From: Adiantum capillus-veneris
Taxonomy: Eukaryota; Streptophyta; Polypodiopsida; Polypodiales; Pteridaceae
Assembly (NCBI GenBank): GCA_014529385.2
Contig: CM043942.1
Location: 108,189,141 to 108,253,140, forward strand
Direction of reading: 5' to 3'
DNA: 64,000 nucleotides
The notes beneath the pieces were generated by a model. It did no database searches and had not been told where the DNA came from. It saw only the letters and a list, made by a program, of their open reading frames with translations. Numbering within the stretch: position 1 is the stretch's first letter; each line of letters starts with the position of its first letter. Made by a program: the position numbers and the translations under genes. This document shows, in pieces, positions 54,027 to 64,000 of this stretch.

Positions 54027-54146
54027 CCAGTTTATGCTGAGGGGATTGCAAAAACCATGGCTGCGGATATACGATACGATTTTGACACCCACAAGAAGTG
54101 TCAGAGATGCAATGTCTTTATTGATGACGAGTGTGACTCTTCATAG
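54027..54146 (+). other. Possible alternative terminal exon
   Basis: An acceptor TTGCCAG is followed by YAEGIAKTMAADIRYDFDTH and KKCQRCNVFIDDECDSS before a stop. A GTGAGA donor overlaps the exon 12 stop (53805-). Phases do not quite fit, so this is only a suggestion. Confidence 0.3.
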
Positions 54147-54169
54147 TCACGAGATAGAACCATAGCATT

Positions 54170-55755
54170 TCTTGTTGTCATTAGAGTGCAGAGGCACGAC
54201 ATGCTGTTCTCTATATTCCACTAAATATCCCACTTTTTATCTTACAAATCTAAAGAAATCTCTTTTTTTTATTTATATGATTTGGAAATTCTCTCTTAGT
54301 ACAGTTTTAGATGTATGAGCATTGTTGACTTGCATTAGATTGCTCTGTAAAATTTAAAGTTAAAATAAAAATTATGGTGTTGAATGTAGTTGTGGATCAT
54401 TGCATGGTAGGTAATAGCTTTGCTACTAGCTTGGGTTTTTCATTGCTCAACATCAAGTATCAACTGTGCAAAAGAATCTAGAGTCTAATTTTGAACAAAC
54501 ATATTGCTACGATTACTTAAGGATCCAGGATCCTACTATTATTAAAGTAGGATCTTCATTCATCTTTCTTATCAAAGCCCATTTGGTTTCTTTATTCATT
54601 TGCTCGGATTTTCCTTCGCTCGAAAAATCTCGCTCGCCACACGGTAAGACTCGCATTGACTGAGTATGCATCAGGTAGGGCCACGTTACAAGGCCGCCCA
54701 TTAGCAAAATTTTAACCCATGCACTGCACATACCTCGAGGCAATACCTTGTCGTCCGGGAGGACTGCAATTAGGAGGGCGGGAGGCATTCTCACTGCGAA
54801 CCCGATGACCGTAAAAAGCAGCAAAAAGGGCATGTTTTGACTATTTTTGAGGCGTTTACATTTTATTGTAAAATTTTCTAGACTAACCTAAGTACATATG
54901 CCCTTATACAGCATTAATCTACAGATATATGAGGCCAAACGCCAAATTGAAGCCTATAGGTGTGTATATATATATGTAAAAATAGCCATTTTTCGGACAA
55001 AATATTGGTAAAATGGAGAAATCTGGCCATAAAAATTACATGTGAGTGTACATAGTGTGTTGGGGTGAAGTTTTGATTTATTTTGATTTTTGGGGTTTTT
55101 TCGGGTTGAGTTTGCTATTTTTCTTTTAATATTACTAATTTTTTGCAAAAAAACTTCAAAAATACAAAAAGCAGGTGAATTGTGAACGTAATGAAAAACA
55201 AAAAATATGGGGATGATTAGTGACTATAAGATGACCCAGGGTACAGTGTGGGTGCAATTATGACAATGAAGCGGGAGGCGTGTTGTGGCCAGATTTTGAT
55301 CGAATCGTCAAAATTCTCAGAAACTGGGCAAACGGAGTCCAAATGAGGAACTTTTCAAGTCTAAACTGTGTTTTGTGAAAAGTTAGGATCACATGTCAAA
55401 TTTCATGAAAAATGGTTCGGGGACCCCCATTATAAGATGTTTTCACCCCACTTAGAGCTCATTTCAACTATTTCACTTGTGAGAGAGAGCTCTAGCCACT
55501 TAGAGCGCACAGGACTTCCAACAGCTGATACGCCACGCATAGGCACTCAACGGCCACCAGATATGAGAGGTAGACTCAGCACCTTATGCTCTTCGTGTAT
55601 ATTTGATGTTTTGTCACCAAGACTAGCATAGAACTGCAATGGGGTTTGCAGGGTAGAGGCCTGTGAGCATAGGTAGCCACCTAACGGCTAACCCAATGCG
55701 AACAAGACTTCATAGGGGGTTTACCCTAGCCTAGGAGACCAATCTTGGATGCCCA
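54170..55755. other. Spacer left of copia insertion
   Basis: No gene was recognised. The phrases CACATGTCAAATTTCATGAAAA and GGGGACCCCCATT near 55390-55430 resemble the wording of the gypsy leaders, so this may be the left part of element D's leader or LTR, now split by the copia insertion. Confidence 0.4.
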
Positions 55756-55760
55756 AAGGA
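55756..55760. repeat. Target-site duplication, left (AAGGA)
   Basis: AAGGA directly precedes the LTR start and is repeated at 60986-60990. Confidence 0.95.
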
Positions 55761-56082
55761 TGTTGAGATATCGAGCTCTACACCTTGAGCTGGCATCCAC
55801 TACGGGTCTTGGCCGCTTACAGCATTTACTCACTGGCGCATTAGGTGACCGACACGGAGGATCTCTGCCAGTGATTCTACAGCTGGACTACACTTATAGT
55901 GCCAGCCTAGTACGCTTCTAGCGAGTTCACACTTAGTGACCGCATGTACATATGTGCTACTTTTCAGCTTTAGCACTTAGTCATTTTGTACTCTCTTTTC
56001 TGTGAAGAAGAAGAAGAAGCTTTCCATCTCTGTGTGCTTTGTGCTTGCCTTGTGTAGCTCTCTTGCATCCTCATTCTTTACA
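55761..56082 (+). repeat. 5' LTR of copia element
   Basis: 322 bp, TG...CA ends. A GAAGAAGAAGAAG run lies near 56004. Compared with the 3' copy there are about seven substitutions (about 2%). Confidence 0.95.
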
Positions 56083-56095
56083 TGGTATCAGAGCC
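56083..56095 (+). other. Primer-binding site, initiator tRNA-Met
   Basis: TGGTATCAGAGCC adjoins the LTR. Confidence 0.95.
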
Positions 56096-56340
56096 TGGTG
56101 CAGGCAAGAGAGGCTAAGAGAGCAAGAGCATCACAATCCCTTTGTTCGCAATCCACGACAGTTTCTGAACAGGTCTCCAAAGTGCAGTATACAGAGATTT
56201 ACTGTACAAGTACAGTGGTTGTGAAACGCTTGATTGTGGACACTCGTTGAGTGTAGAAAGCGTTACAGGAACCACGATAGCAGGTTCAGCAGATTTGCAG
56301 GTTTTTGCAGATTGCAGCTATTTTGTCTTAGTGCTTCAAG

Positions 56341-57745
56341 ATGTCTGACGGTTTCAGTCAGATTGTTACTGAGAAGCTTGAGAAAAATAACTACCCTGCA
56401 TGGAAGTTCAGAATAACAAATTTCCTAAAAGGAAAAGGTTATTGGGACTATGTAGAAGGAGACAATGAAAAGGAGCCAGAGATTCCCGAGGCAAATGCTA
56501 CAGCAGAACAAAGGAAAGCTTTGAGGGACTGGCAACAAGGCCAGAGCAAAGTGATGTATTGGCTGTCTATGAGCATCACAGATGGCATGATGGGCTATCT
56601 ACAGGATGCTGAAACCCCCGGCCATTGCATGGAGAAACTTAGGCAGAGTGTTCGAGGTGAACACCAAGGCCAGGAAGCTTCAACTAAAGTCGGAGCTAAA
56701 TCAAGTTAAGAGGAACAACCTCTCAATCAATGATTATGCCTTGAAGATCAAGAATATCATTGAGGCTCTTGGATCTATTAAAGTGTCAGTGGAAGACGAT
56801 GACATTGTCCGTGCATGCTTGGATGGTCTAGGAGATGAGTATGTACATTTTAGGTCTTCCATGAATACAAGAGACGACATCCCCGTGTTCCAAGATTTGA
56901 TTTCTATGCTTATTCTTGAGGAGAAGAACCTTGACACATCTTCTTCTCATGGCAGAAATAATTCTGAACAGGCCTTCTATTCTAACTCCAACAGAGGTAG
57001 AGGTAGAGGTCGTGGTCGAGGCCCAAGGGGTTGCAGGGGCCAATTTCTGGAAGGTCAATCAAATCAAAACAATACAGGTGGCAGGGGAAACCAGTCTCAA
57101 GGCAGGGGGAGTCAAAGAGGTCGTGGTGCAGGATCAAGCAGGCAGCAACATACTCCAGATAGTAGAGAATGTTGGACTTGTGGTGAAAGAGGTCACATGT
57201 CACGTGACTGTCCAAAGGGAAAAGCAAGTAGAAAGAGAGAACAGGGCAACTATGCATCTACTAGCAGAGATGCAGATGACAGCAAAAACGAGCGCATGTT
57301 TGTTATGCAGCATGTAATGAATACAATGACTGCAGAGAATTCCACCCAAGATGATGTTTGGTATGTGGATTCAGGTGCCTCTAATCACATGACGTCTCGT
57401 GGAGAGTGGTTTAGAGATATGCGCAAACCAGATGTGTCAGGATATGTGCAGACAGGAGATGATACAGCTCACCCCATTGCTCATGTAGGGGACATACCTC
57501 TAAATACGAAGAGTGGGAAATCAAAGTACTTAGCAGATGTACTTCATGTCCCAAACATTACAAAGAATCTTGTTTCTGTTGGACAAATGGTTGAGCAGGG
57601 TTTGCAGGTTCACTTCAATCCAAATGGTTGTTATGTAGAAGATTTCCAGAATGGCTGTAAGCTGATCATAGAGGGCAAATGTGTGGGCAGAATGTTTACG
57701 CTGAATGTAGACATGCCTGAGGTAAAAGCTGCATTATTTGCATAG
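56341..57745 (+). pseudogene. gag: copia gag and protease
   Basis: It starts MSDGFSQIVTEKLEKNNYPA, the copia gag N-terminus, with the UBN2-type core WKFRITNFLKGKGYWDYVEG. Near 56620 one extra G shifts the frame, so gag continues at 56606-57745 with RKLQLKSELNQVKRNNLSIN. An RGRGRGRGP stretch and the knuckle CWTCGERGHMSRDCP follow. The protease loop DVWYVDSGASNHMTS lies at about 57355. A TAG at 57743 ends this part, in the same frame as the downstream ORF. Confidence 0.9.
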
Positions 57746-60691
57746 GGCACAGGTGTTGTGGCTGATGTTGACATTTGGCACAAACGCATTGGCCATGTCA
57801 ATGAGCAGAGATTGCGCAGCATGCAATCAAAACAGATTGTAAAAGGTTTGCCCAAATTCAAGGTGGATGGTATGCATAAAGTGTGTGCAGCATGCCAGTT
57901 TGGAAAACAGTCAAAGGGCTCATGTCCACATGAGCGCAATGTATGTAAAAGGCCACTTGAGGTGGTGCACACAGATGTTTGGGGTCCAACCGATACTGCA
58001 AGTATACATGGTTGCAGGTATTATGTCTCTTTCATTGATGACCATACAAGGAAAGTATGGGTCTACTTCATGCGTAACAAAAGTGAAGTGTTTGGTCACT
58101 TTCAAGACTTCAAAGTCATGATTGAGAAGGAGACAGATATGCAAATCAAGACATTGAGGTCAGATGGAGGGGGAGAGTACTTCTCCAATGATTTTTCACA
58201 TTTTCTGCGAATGCATGGTATACACAGGCAGTTTACATGCAGATATACTCCACAGCAGAATGGGGTCGCAGAAAGGAAAAACAGGCACATTGCAGAGGTT
58301 GCACGTGCATTGATGAATGAGAAGAACATGCCTCATCATTTCTGGGCTGAAGCTGTAAATACAGTTGTGTACATTATGAACAGGACACCTACAGCTGCGG
58401 TGCATGATGTAACACCTAAGGAAAAGTTTACAGGTACAAAGCCTGATTTGGCACACTTGAAAGTGTTTGGTTGCATAGCTTACGTGCATGTACCAGATGA
58501 GTTGCGTAGGAAATTGGATCCTAAAGCAGAGAAATGTATTCTTGTGGGATATTCCCTTGAACAAAAGGGGTACAGGTGCTACAATCCTACTACACGAGAA
58601 TTACGAGTGAGCAGAGATGTAGTCTTTGATGAGATGAGCAGCTGGTACAGTAATGCACATGGCACTATTGGGGCTGATGTAAAAGATGATGTGGTTGTAC
58701 AAAATGTGAGGCCACAGTCACAGGTTTTGAGTGGACCACAAGAGTCCTCTTCTCGTGGCTTTGTTGAGAAACCATGGAATGGTAGACTACGTACGCAGGT
58801 TACTCCACCAACAGGTACAGGGAATGTATCACGAAAAGGAAAAGAAAAGGTTGATGAACCTCCCTTTATGGTTGATGCATCATCAGGTTTTTCACATGTA
58901 GACATGGATTCAGATGGTTCTGAACAAAGTCTTGATGAGGAATTTGGAATTCCGGCTGTCAGGACACCTGGTGTAAGGAAAGTACAAGAAGATGCTAGAG
59001 GGCAAAGGAGTGACCAAGGACCACGCAGATCTAATAGAGTCAGAAATCCAGTTCAGAAATTGACTTATGATGGGTATCTAGCGCATCACCAAGCCTACAT
59101 GGCTAAGGTGATACAGGATGTGGAGCCCACATGTTTTGAGGATGCAGTTGGAAATGTGCATTGGGATGATGCAATGAATGAAGAGATGGCTGCATTGGAA
59201 GCAAATGACACATGGGAGTTGGTGCCATTGCCAAGTGGCAAGAAAGCTATTGGCTGTAAATGGGTGTATAAAACCAAGCATAAGGCTGATGGTAACATTG
59301 AGCGTCACAAGGCAAGGCTGGTCGCAAAGGGTTATGCACAGACGTATGGCATAGACTATGAGGAGACCTTTGCTCCAGTGGCAAAGATGACGACTATGAG
59401 AGCTGTCATAGCAGTGGCTGCATCTAGAGGATGGATTATGCATCAAATGGATGTAAAGAATGCCTTCTTGAATGGTGAGTTGCAAGAGGAAGTGTATATG
59501 GATCAGCCACCTGGTTATGTCGATCCAGGTTACCCAGATTATGTATGCAGACTTCTCAAAGCTTTGTATGGTTTGAAGCAAGGCTCTAGAGCATGGTATG
59601 ACAGGATTGCCAAGTATCTTGTCAGTATTGGTTTTAGGAGAGCTCATGCTGATCATTCACTCTATGTACGTGAGAGTGATGTGGGGATTGTGGTCATTAC
59701 CATATATGTAGATGACCTTATTATTGTTGGTGACAATGCTATGGAGATTGACCATGTGAAGGGTCTTCTCAAACAGGAGTTTGAAATGAAAGATTTGGGC
59801 GAGTTGCGCTACTTTCTTGGCATTGAGGTGATCAGGACTCCAGAGGGTGTATGGCTGTCACAGAGACAATATGCTTTGGACATGTTGTCAAAGTATGGTA
59901 TGGCTGATTGTAAGCCGATTTCCATTCCCTTGGATGTGAATGCAAAGATGAGTGAAGAGAAGGGTGATGTTGTTGAGGATGTCAATATGTACAGGAAGAT
60001 GGTGGGTAGTCTAATCTACTTGACTATCACAAGGCCAGACTTGAGCTACACAGTAGGCTTGGAGAGTCAGTTCATGCAGCTTCCGAGGAAGCCACATTTG
60101 GATGGAGTACGACGCACACTTAGGTATGTGCAAGGGACTCTTGACTACGCATTGTTCTATGCAGCAGATGCACCATTAGCATTGTATGGGTATACAGATG
60201 CAGATTGGGCAGGTAGCATTGTTGATAGGAGATCTACGAGTGGCTTCATGTTCTCTTTTGGGAGTGCTGTTGTTACTTGGAGCAGCAAAAAGCAGCCTAC
60301 GGTTGCTTTATCGAGCACAGAGGCCGAGTACAGAGGTGCAGCAGTTGCGGCGTGCGAGGTAGCTTGGCTACGCACATTACTTGAGGACTTGGGAGTGCAG
60401 GTGGACCAGCAGATTGTCATTCATTGTGACAACCTCAGCAGCATGCAGTTGGCTAGGAACCCAGTGTTCCATGCTAGGACCAAACACATAGAGGTCCATT
60501 ACCACTACGTTCGAGAGCGAGTGTTGGCAAGCGACATCGACTTGGTCTACGTCAACACAGAGGAGCAGATAGCGGATATCTTTACCAAGGCCCTCGGAGC
60601 TGAGAAGCTTCGACGTTTCCGGACTATGCTTGGACTCTGCGACATGCAGAGCTCGAGGGGGAGTGTTGAGATGTCGAGCTCTACACCTTGA
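57746..60691 (+). CDS. copia integrase-RT-RNase H polyprotein
   Basis: One open frame of about 980 residues. GAG-pre-integrase IWHKRIGHVNEQRLRSM with CAACQFGKQ; integrase D (TDVWGP), D (LRSDGGGEYFS) and E (NGVAERKNRHI); RT ARLVAKGYAQTYGIDYEETF with catalytic ITIYVDDLIIVGD; RNase H YTDADWAGSIVDRRSTSGFM, SSTEAEYRGA and HCDNLSSMQLA. All catalytic residues are present. The frame runs 28 bases into the 3' LTR before its stop. It follows the TAG at 57743-57745 directly, so it needs readthrough. Confidence 0.95.
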   Translation, partial: GTGVVADVDIWHKRIGHVNEQRLRSMQSKQIVKGLPKFKVDGMHKVCAACQFGKQSKGSCPHERNVCKRPLEVVHTDVWGPTDTASIHGCRYYVSFIDDHTRKVWVYFMRNKSEVFGHFQDFKVMIEKETDMQIKTLRSDGGGEYFSNDFSHFLRMHGIHRQFTCRYTPQQNGVAERKNRHIAEVARALMNEKNMPHHFWAEAVNTVVYIMNRTPTAAVHDVTPKEKFTGTKPDLAHLKVFGCIAYVHVPDELRRKLDPKAEKCILVGYSLEQKGYRCYNPTTRELRVSRDVVFDEMSSWYSNAHGTIGADVKDDVVVQNVRPQSQVLSGPQESSSRGFVEKPWNGRLRTQVTPPTGTGNVSRKGKEKVDEPPFMVDASSGFSHVDMDSDGSEQSLDEEFGIPAVRTPGVRKVQEDARGQRSDQGPRRSNRVRNPVQKLTYDGYLAHHQAYMAKVIQDVEPTCFEDAVGNVHWDDAMNEEMAALEANDTWELVPLPSGKKAIGCKWVYKTKHKADGNIERHKARLVAKGYAQTYGIDYEETFAPVAKMTTMRAVIAVAASRGWIMHQMDVKNAFLNGELQEEVYMDQPPGYVDPGYPDYVCRLLKALYGLKQGSRAWYDRIAKYLVSIGFRRAHADHSLYVRESDVGIVVITIYVDDLIIVGDNAMEIDHVKGLLKQEFEMKDLGELRYFLGIEVIRTPEGVWLSQRQYALDMLSKYGMADCKPISIPLDVNAKMSEEKGDVVEDVNMYRKMVGSLIYLTITRPDLSYTVGLESQFMQLPRKPHLDGVRRTLRYVQGTLDYALFYAADAPLALYGYTDADWAGSIVDRRSTSGFMFSFGSAVVTWSSKKQPTVALSSTEAEYRGAAVAACEVAWLRTLLEDLGVQVDQQIVIHCDNLSSMQLARNPVFHARTKHIEVHYHYVRERVLASDIDLVYVNTEEQIADIFTKALGAEKLRRFRTMLGLCDMQSSRGSVEMSSSTP

Positions 60692-60985
60692 GCTGGCATC
60701 CACTACGGGTCTTGGCCGCTTACAGCATTTACTCACTGGCGCGTTAGGTGACCGACACGGAGGATCTCTGCCACTGATTCTACAGCTGTACTACACTTAT
60801 AGTGCCAGCCTAGTACGCTTCTAGTGAGTTCACACTTAGTGACCGCATGTACATATGTGCTACTTTTCAGGTTTAGCACTTAGTCATTTTGTACTCTCTT
60901 TTCTGTGAAGAAGAAGAAGAAGCTTTCCATCTCTGTGTTCTTTGTGCTTGCCTTGTGTAGCTCTCTTGCATCCTCATTCTTTACA
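60664..60985 (+). repeat. 3' LTR of copia element
   Basis: 322 bp, preceded by the purine tract GAGGGGGAG (60655-60663) and followed by the AAGGA duplication (60986-60990). Confidence 0.95.
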
Positions 60986-60990
60986 AAGGA
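60986..60990. repeat. Target-site duplication, right (AAGGA)
   Basis: Second copy of the 5-bp duplication. Confidence 0.95.
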
Positions 60991-62623
60991 GGCAAGAAAT
61001 CATCGGAAAAAACCCTGATATTTCAAGCCCTGCAAGAGGCCACAAAGAGGAAAATCCGGCAAAAGTGGCCTGAATGATACCAAAACTCATGGGTAGGAGC
61101 TTCTCGACGAGCTCTACAAGGCTACATAGGCTACATGACCATAAGGCGACCCAAAGCAAGCCTAAGCTTTAGAAACGGTATCGGAAACGCAAAGCGTCAC
61201 TTGGCTCTTGTTAGCCAAGCGAGACGTCCGTTTGCCACCAAACTTCATGAGTGGCTTACCAAGGCCTTCAACAACCAAGTCCTATGGTGGTAGACCACTA
61301 CAAATCATCAGGGGCATGCAAACGCAATCATGGGCACTTCCAAAGAGACAAATAGCCAAACAAATCTCAGGTGAAGCCAAAGCCAACAAGAACCACATGG
61401 CAAGGTCCCCCAAGGTTTTATGAAGCTATGCTGGTCATCATCAAGAAATTTCATCGTGGAAAAGTGCTCCAAGAGTCAGAAATCGCCTCTGAGGCTCTGA
61501 AAGCCAAGAAGGGAGTTTCCAACTAACCATTTGATTTTTTAATTGAAATAAGGCACAACGGGGACTTAGGAAGGTCATATGCACATAGTAGTAGGACTTG
61601 CTCCAAAAAAATGCACAGGAGACATCCTATGCGTAGGATGTCTCAAGGCCACTTTTGGGCACCCAGCTCATCATTCAGCCATACGCATAGCCTCTACATG
61701 TCATTTACATCTAATCCCTCAAGTTTCACTCCATTTGGACCAAGTTTGACCTCTTATGCATCAAAAAACACAAAGTCAGAGCATAGAGTCAGAGCATTTC
61801 AGACCTATCAGAAATGATCCAAATCAAGTGAAACTTGAACCACACACTCCTCATAACATGTCAAAGCTAACTATGAGGTCACATCTTCAAAAATATGAAA
61901 AAAGACATCCTACACGTAGTATGACTCCAAGCTTGAAATGACCTCCAGGTGGATTTTTTGATCTTCAAACATATTTATCACATTCATACAAGCCCACCCA
62001 CCAGGTTTCAAGCCAAACAGATCACTTTTTGGCCTCATAGCTCCATAGATGGACTTTTCATACTCTAAAGCACAAAAAATGGGCTTCCTACCCTCAAAAC
62101 TTATCCAAATCCAAATCTAAGACCATGGTGATGATCCACAGGCTATGCCCTATCACACTGACAAGTTTCATGCAATTCTGAGCAAAAAGACATCCTACGC
62201 GTAGTATGTCTCCAGGGTCATTTTAACTTACTGAGCAAAGTTTGACATCATGAATGTGATCAACATGCTACAAGAAGCCTACATGTCAAGTTTCAAGTCA
62301 TTTGGATACCATTTGCTCATCGTTATAGGACATCCTACCCATTTGTACACCAAAAGCCTAAAATAGTCCTATCTAAATCAGAATCCAAGCACATAAGCTA
62401 TCATCATGTCAAGTTTCAAGTCATTCTCATGAAAAAGACATACTACGTGTAGGATGTCTTTAGGCTTATTTTGCAGCACAAATCCTACTATTTTCACTTG
62501 CAGGGCATCCTTAGTCCCTCTTGAGCTCATGTTTCAATTTTCAAGTCAATTGGATAGTTAAAACTCAGTTTATCAGCTAATCTGTAAAGAACGCTAACTT
62601 TGGGCTACTGAGTGCAACAGGAT
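60991..62623 (+). other. Leader of gypsy element D with palindrome array
   Basis: No gene. Four palindromes with arms GACATCCTA(C/T)/(G)TAGGATGTC lie at 61621-61642, 61904-61925, 62189-62210 and 62437-62458 (spacing 283, 285, 248). Phrases such as CAAGTTTCAAGTCATTTGGAT occur in each unit. The last copies carry one or two mismatches. Confidence 0.75.
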
Positions 62624-64000
62624 CCATGGCAGCCACTAAGTCGCCAGCAAAGAAGAAAAGAATGACCAACAAGGACTACCTGGATGAGGTGGATCCATTT
62701 ATAATACCAGCAGGAACCATATAGCCCACTACCACTTGATTACAAAGCAACTTACTTGAAGCAAATGACCTTAGAATATACTAAGGCATGTTCAAAGACC
62801 TAGAGGGCAATGCCATAGATCCTGCCAATGATACCACAGGAACTCAATGAGCTCACAAGAAAGCCAGGGATAGTGTCTATCTTGGGAAAGTTAGACTTAC
62901 ACAATTATTTTGAGGCTTTGCCAGCAGGAATTGACATTCAGAGAGTCTGGGCATTTGTCACCACAAAAAGGAGAATGGCATAGCCAAGGTGACAGATCTG
63001 CAAGGAAAGAACAGAGTGATTGTGATCATGCCAGAGGTGATTGCAAGTGCCTGGAACCTCTCTAATGCAGGAGATAGTGTCAACAAGAGGCGAGAAGAGG
63101 TGAAGGTATACAAGGAAACCAAGAAGAACTACACCTTCGAGGATATTGCGGATCCAATGGTGGCAACCATGTGCCAACTATACAACCAATATTTCCATAT
63201 CTGCACCAAGAGGCCTCAAAAGTACATTGTGCCGCTGCAGCAATTGGAACAACATTCACATGGGCAATGAAGACAAGCAGCCCAGGAGAGATAGATTATG
63301 CGGCATACCTGCACTACCACATTGTGAGGATGGGAACCAAGAATCCTACATATAATGCAGCAGGGGTGATGCTCACCAAGGTAATATATGAAGCTCTACA
63401 TGCTAAAGGATAGTGGCCTCTTCCTCCATCATAGAATGAGTGGTTGAAGCTGACAGAAGACAAGGAAGAGGAGAAACCTACAGCTCCCAGGGTGACCACC
63501 GTACTGAAAAGAAGGTTAGAGACAGTAGAAGAAGAACCACCTCAGCCAAAGAAAGGAAAGAAAGCAACAACTCATCTGCTAGCAAAAGAGACCAAATCCT
63601 AGAAGGCCACTCAGCTAGAGAGGATGATGGAGAGTTTTGGAGCCCAAAGAATGCTTAAAGGAGATCTAAGCTAATTATGGAAGCCCTCACTTGAGGCCAT
63701 GTCTCGATCTTCTCGAAGGACTAATAGGGATCTCTTCGAAGATTATATAAAGAATTTCAAGATCCTAGATGCGATGGCCGAGAATATTCCAATCATACCT
63801 TTTATCGAAGAAGAGGTTGATGATGTGAGGCGGCAACTATTAGAAGAGTAGGAAAGTGAAGAGCGAGAGAGGAAAACAAAGGCTGATCGGGACTTCAAAA
63901 AGAAGCAATCAACCCCACCATCAAGCCGCGAGTCCAATCCTCCACCATCACCACCTCCTCCTAGTCCTCCTCAACCTCAACAGACTAGGGAGTTCATTAA
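62624..64000 (+). pseudogene. First ORF of element D (extra/gag N-terminal), incomplete
   Basis: ATG at 62624 gives MAATKSPAKKKRMTNKDYLD, with stops soon after. Better pieces follow: VIASAWNLSNAGDSVNKR, YTFEDIADPMVATMCQLYNQ, SPGEIDYAAYLHYHIVRMGT and YNAAGVMLTKVIYEALHAKG, then an acidic/basic region and SRRTNRDLFEDYIKNFKILD with a Pro-rich end (PPSPPPPSPPQP) running off the window. It resembles the helical plant-transposon-associated domain that often precedes or replaces gag in plant gypsy families. At least six stops or frame changes. Function unknown. Confidence 0.5.

Larger units (their letters stand above)
48966..54146 (+). pseudogene. Spliced ParB-like/DNA methyltransferase-like fusion gene
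   Basis: About 970 coding residues are spread over 11-13 exons with GT-AG introns of about 70-160 bases (a longer first one is possible). N-terminal exons hold a ParB-like domain (PPIPLCRLIPYARVGGLQDD, then VWEGNHRTIAWMAAI). A middle part of about 400 residues is unassigned. C-terminal exons read as a beta-class N6/N4 methyltransferase: ADFIFLDLSFGGSP at the catalytic DPPY position, a variable region, then CRPGGLFLELGCGTTPVLAA with AVDID at the SAM-binding position. A basic RPKKRSKEG tail could be a nuclear signal. Lesions: TAG at 49988-49990, an indel near 50325, TGA at 52786-52788, and one base out of phase at exon 12. Possibly an inactive paralogue of a working gene. Confidence 0.7.
55761..60985 (+). 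mobile_element. Ty1/copia element, recent insertion
   Basis: Two 322-bp LTRs (TGTTGAGAT...CTTTACA) differ at about seven positions. Both a 5-bp target duplication and a tRNA-Met primer site are intact. Gene order is gag, protease, integrase, RT, RNase H, which defines copia. Only one insertion near 56620 and one TAG (57743-57745) interrupt the polyprotein. It sits between pieces of gypsy-like leader. Confidence 0.95.

Noticed and set aside
54466-54833. Small ORFs on both strands in the spacer
   Set aside because: Short, no motif, not supported by neighbouring structure.
59078-59656. 192-residue minus-strand ORF over copia RT
   Set aside because: Antisense shadow of an intact RT frame, with no motif of its own.

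Overview
This window looks like repeat-rich nuclear DNA of a land plant. No rRNA, tRNA, CRISPR or bacterial-type operon was seen. It is packed with decayed retroelements: Ty3/gypsy elements of at least three lineages, one Ty1/copia element, one Penelope-like element (PLE) with hammerhead ribozymes, and a Mutator-like (MULE) transposase pseudogene. One multi-exon gene sits among them. Retained PLEs and the style of the MULE point to a fern, lycophyte or gymnosperm rather than a flowering plant, but I cannot name the species.

Layout. 1-7564: Ty3/gypsy element A (Tat-like, with an extra RNase H) between two LTRs; its 5' end lies outside the window. 7565-9470: unassigned DNA with GT/GA microsatellites and a minus-strand coding remnant. 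9471-17340: chromovirus B, a truncated copy followed by a fuller copy; both carry the same deletion of reverse transcriptase (RT). 17341-31007: element C1, a gypsy relative that keeps gag and protease but lacks RT and integrase. Its leader is split by the PLE (18740-24211). 31008-32244: one LTR with a polypurine tract on its left and a primer-binding site on its right. 32245-43740: element C2, same lineage as C1, with RT, RNase H and integrase, then a second retropepsin and a basic tryptophan-repeat ORF downstream of integrase. 44407-47458: MULE pseudogene, minus strand. 48966-54146: a plus-strand spliced gene of about 12-13 exons. 55761-60985: young Ty1/copia element with 322-bp LTRs and a 5-bp target duplication (AAGGA). 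60991-64000: leader and first ORF of another gypsy element (D).

The main candidate for something undescribed is the spliced gene at 49-54 kb. It joins a ParB-like N-terminal domain to a C-terminal domain with the motif order of a beta-class N6/N4 DNA methyltransferase. That fusion is familiar from phages and bacteria, not from plant genes I know. Its splice sites and phases mostly match, but this copy has two in-frame stops and small indels. Its presumed first intron holds five copies of a large palindrome whose arms change together.

Two further themes stand out. The C/D gypsy leaders carry arrays of units about 270-285 bp long, each with a palindrome whose sequence differs between elements. 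The C lineage carries a second protease and a W-repeat ORF in the position where some plant retroelements have extra ORFs. All domain calls come from reading motifs by eye; no database search was possible.
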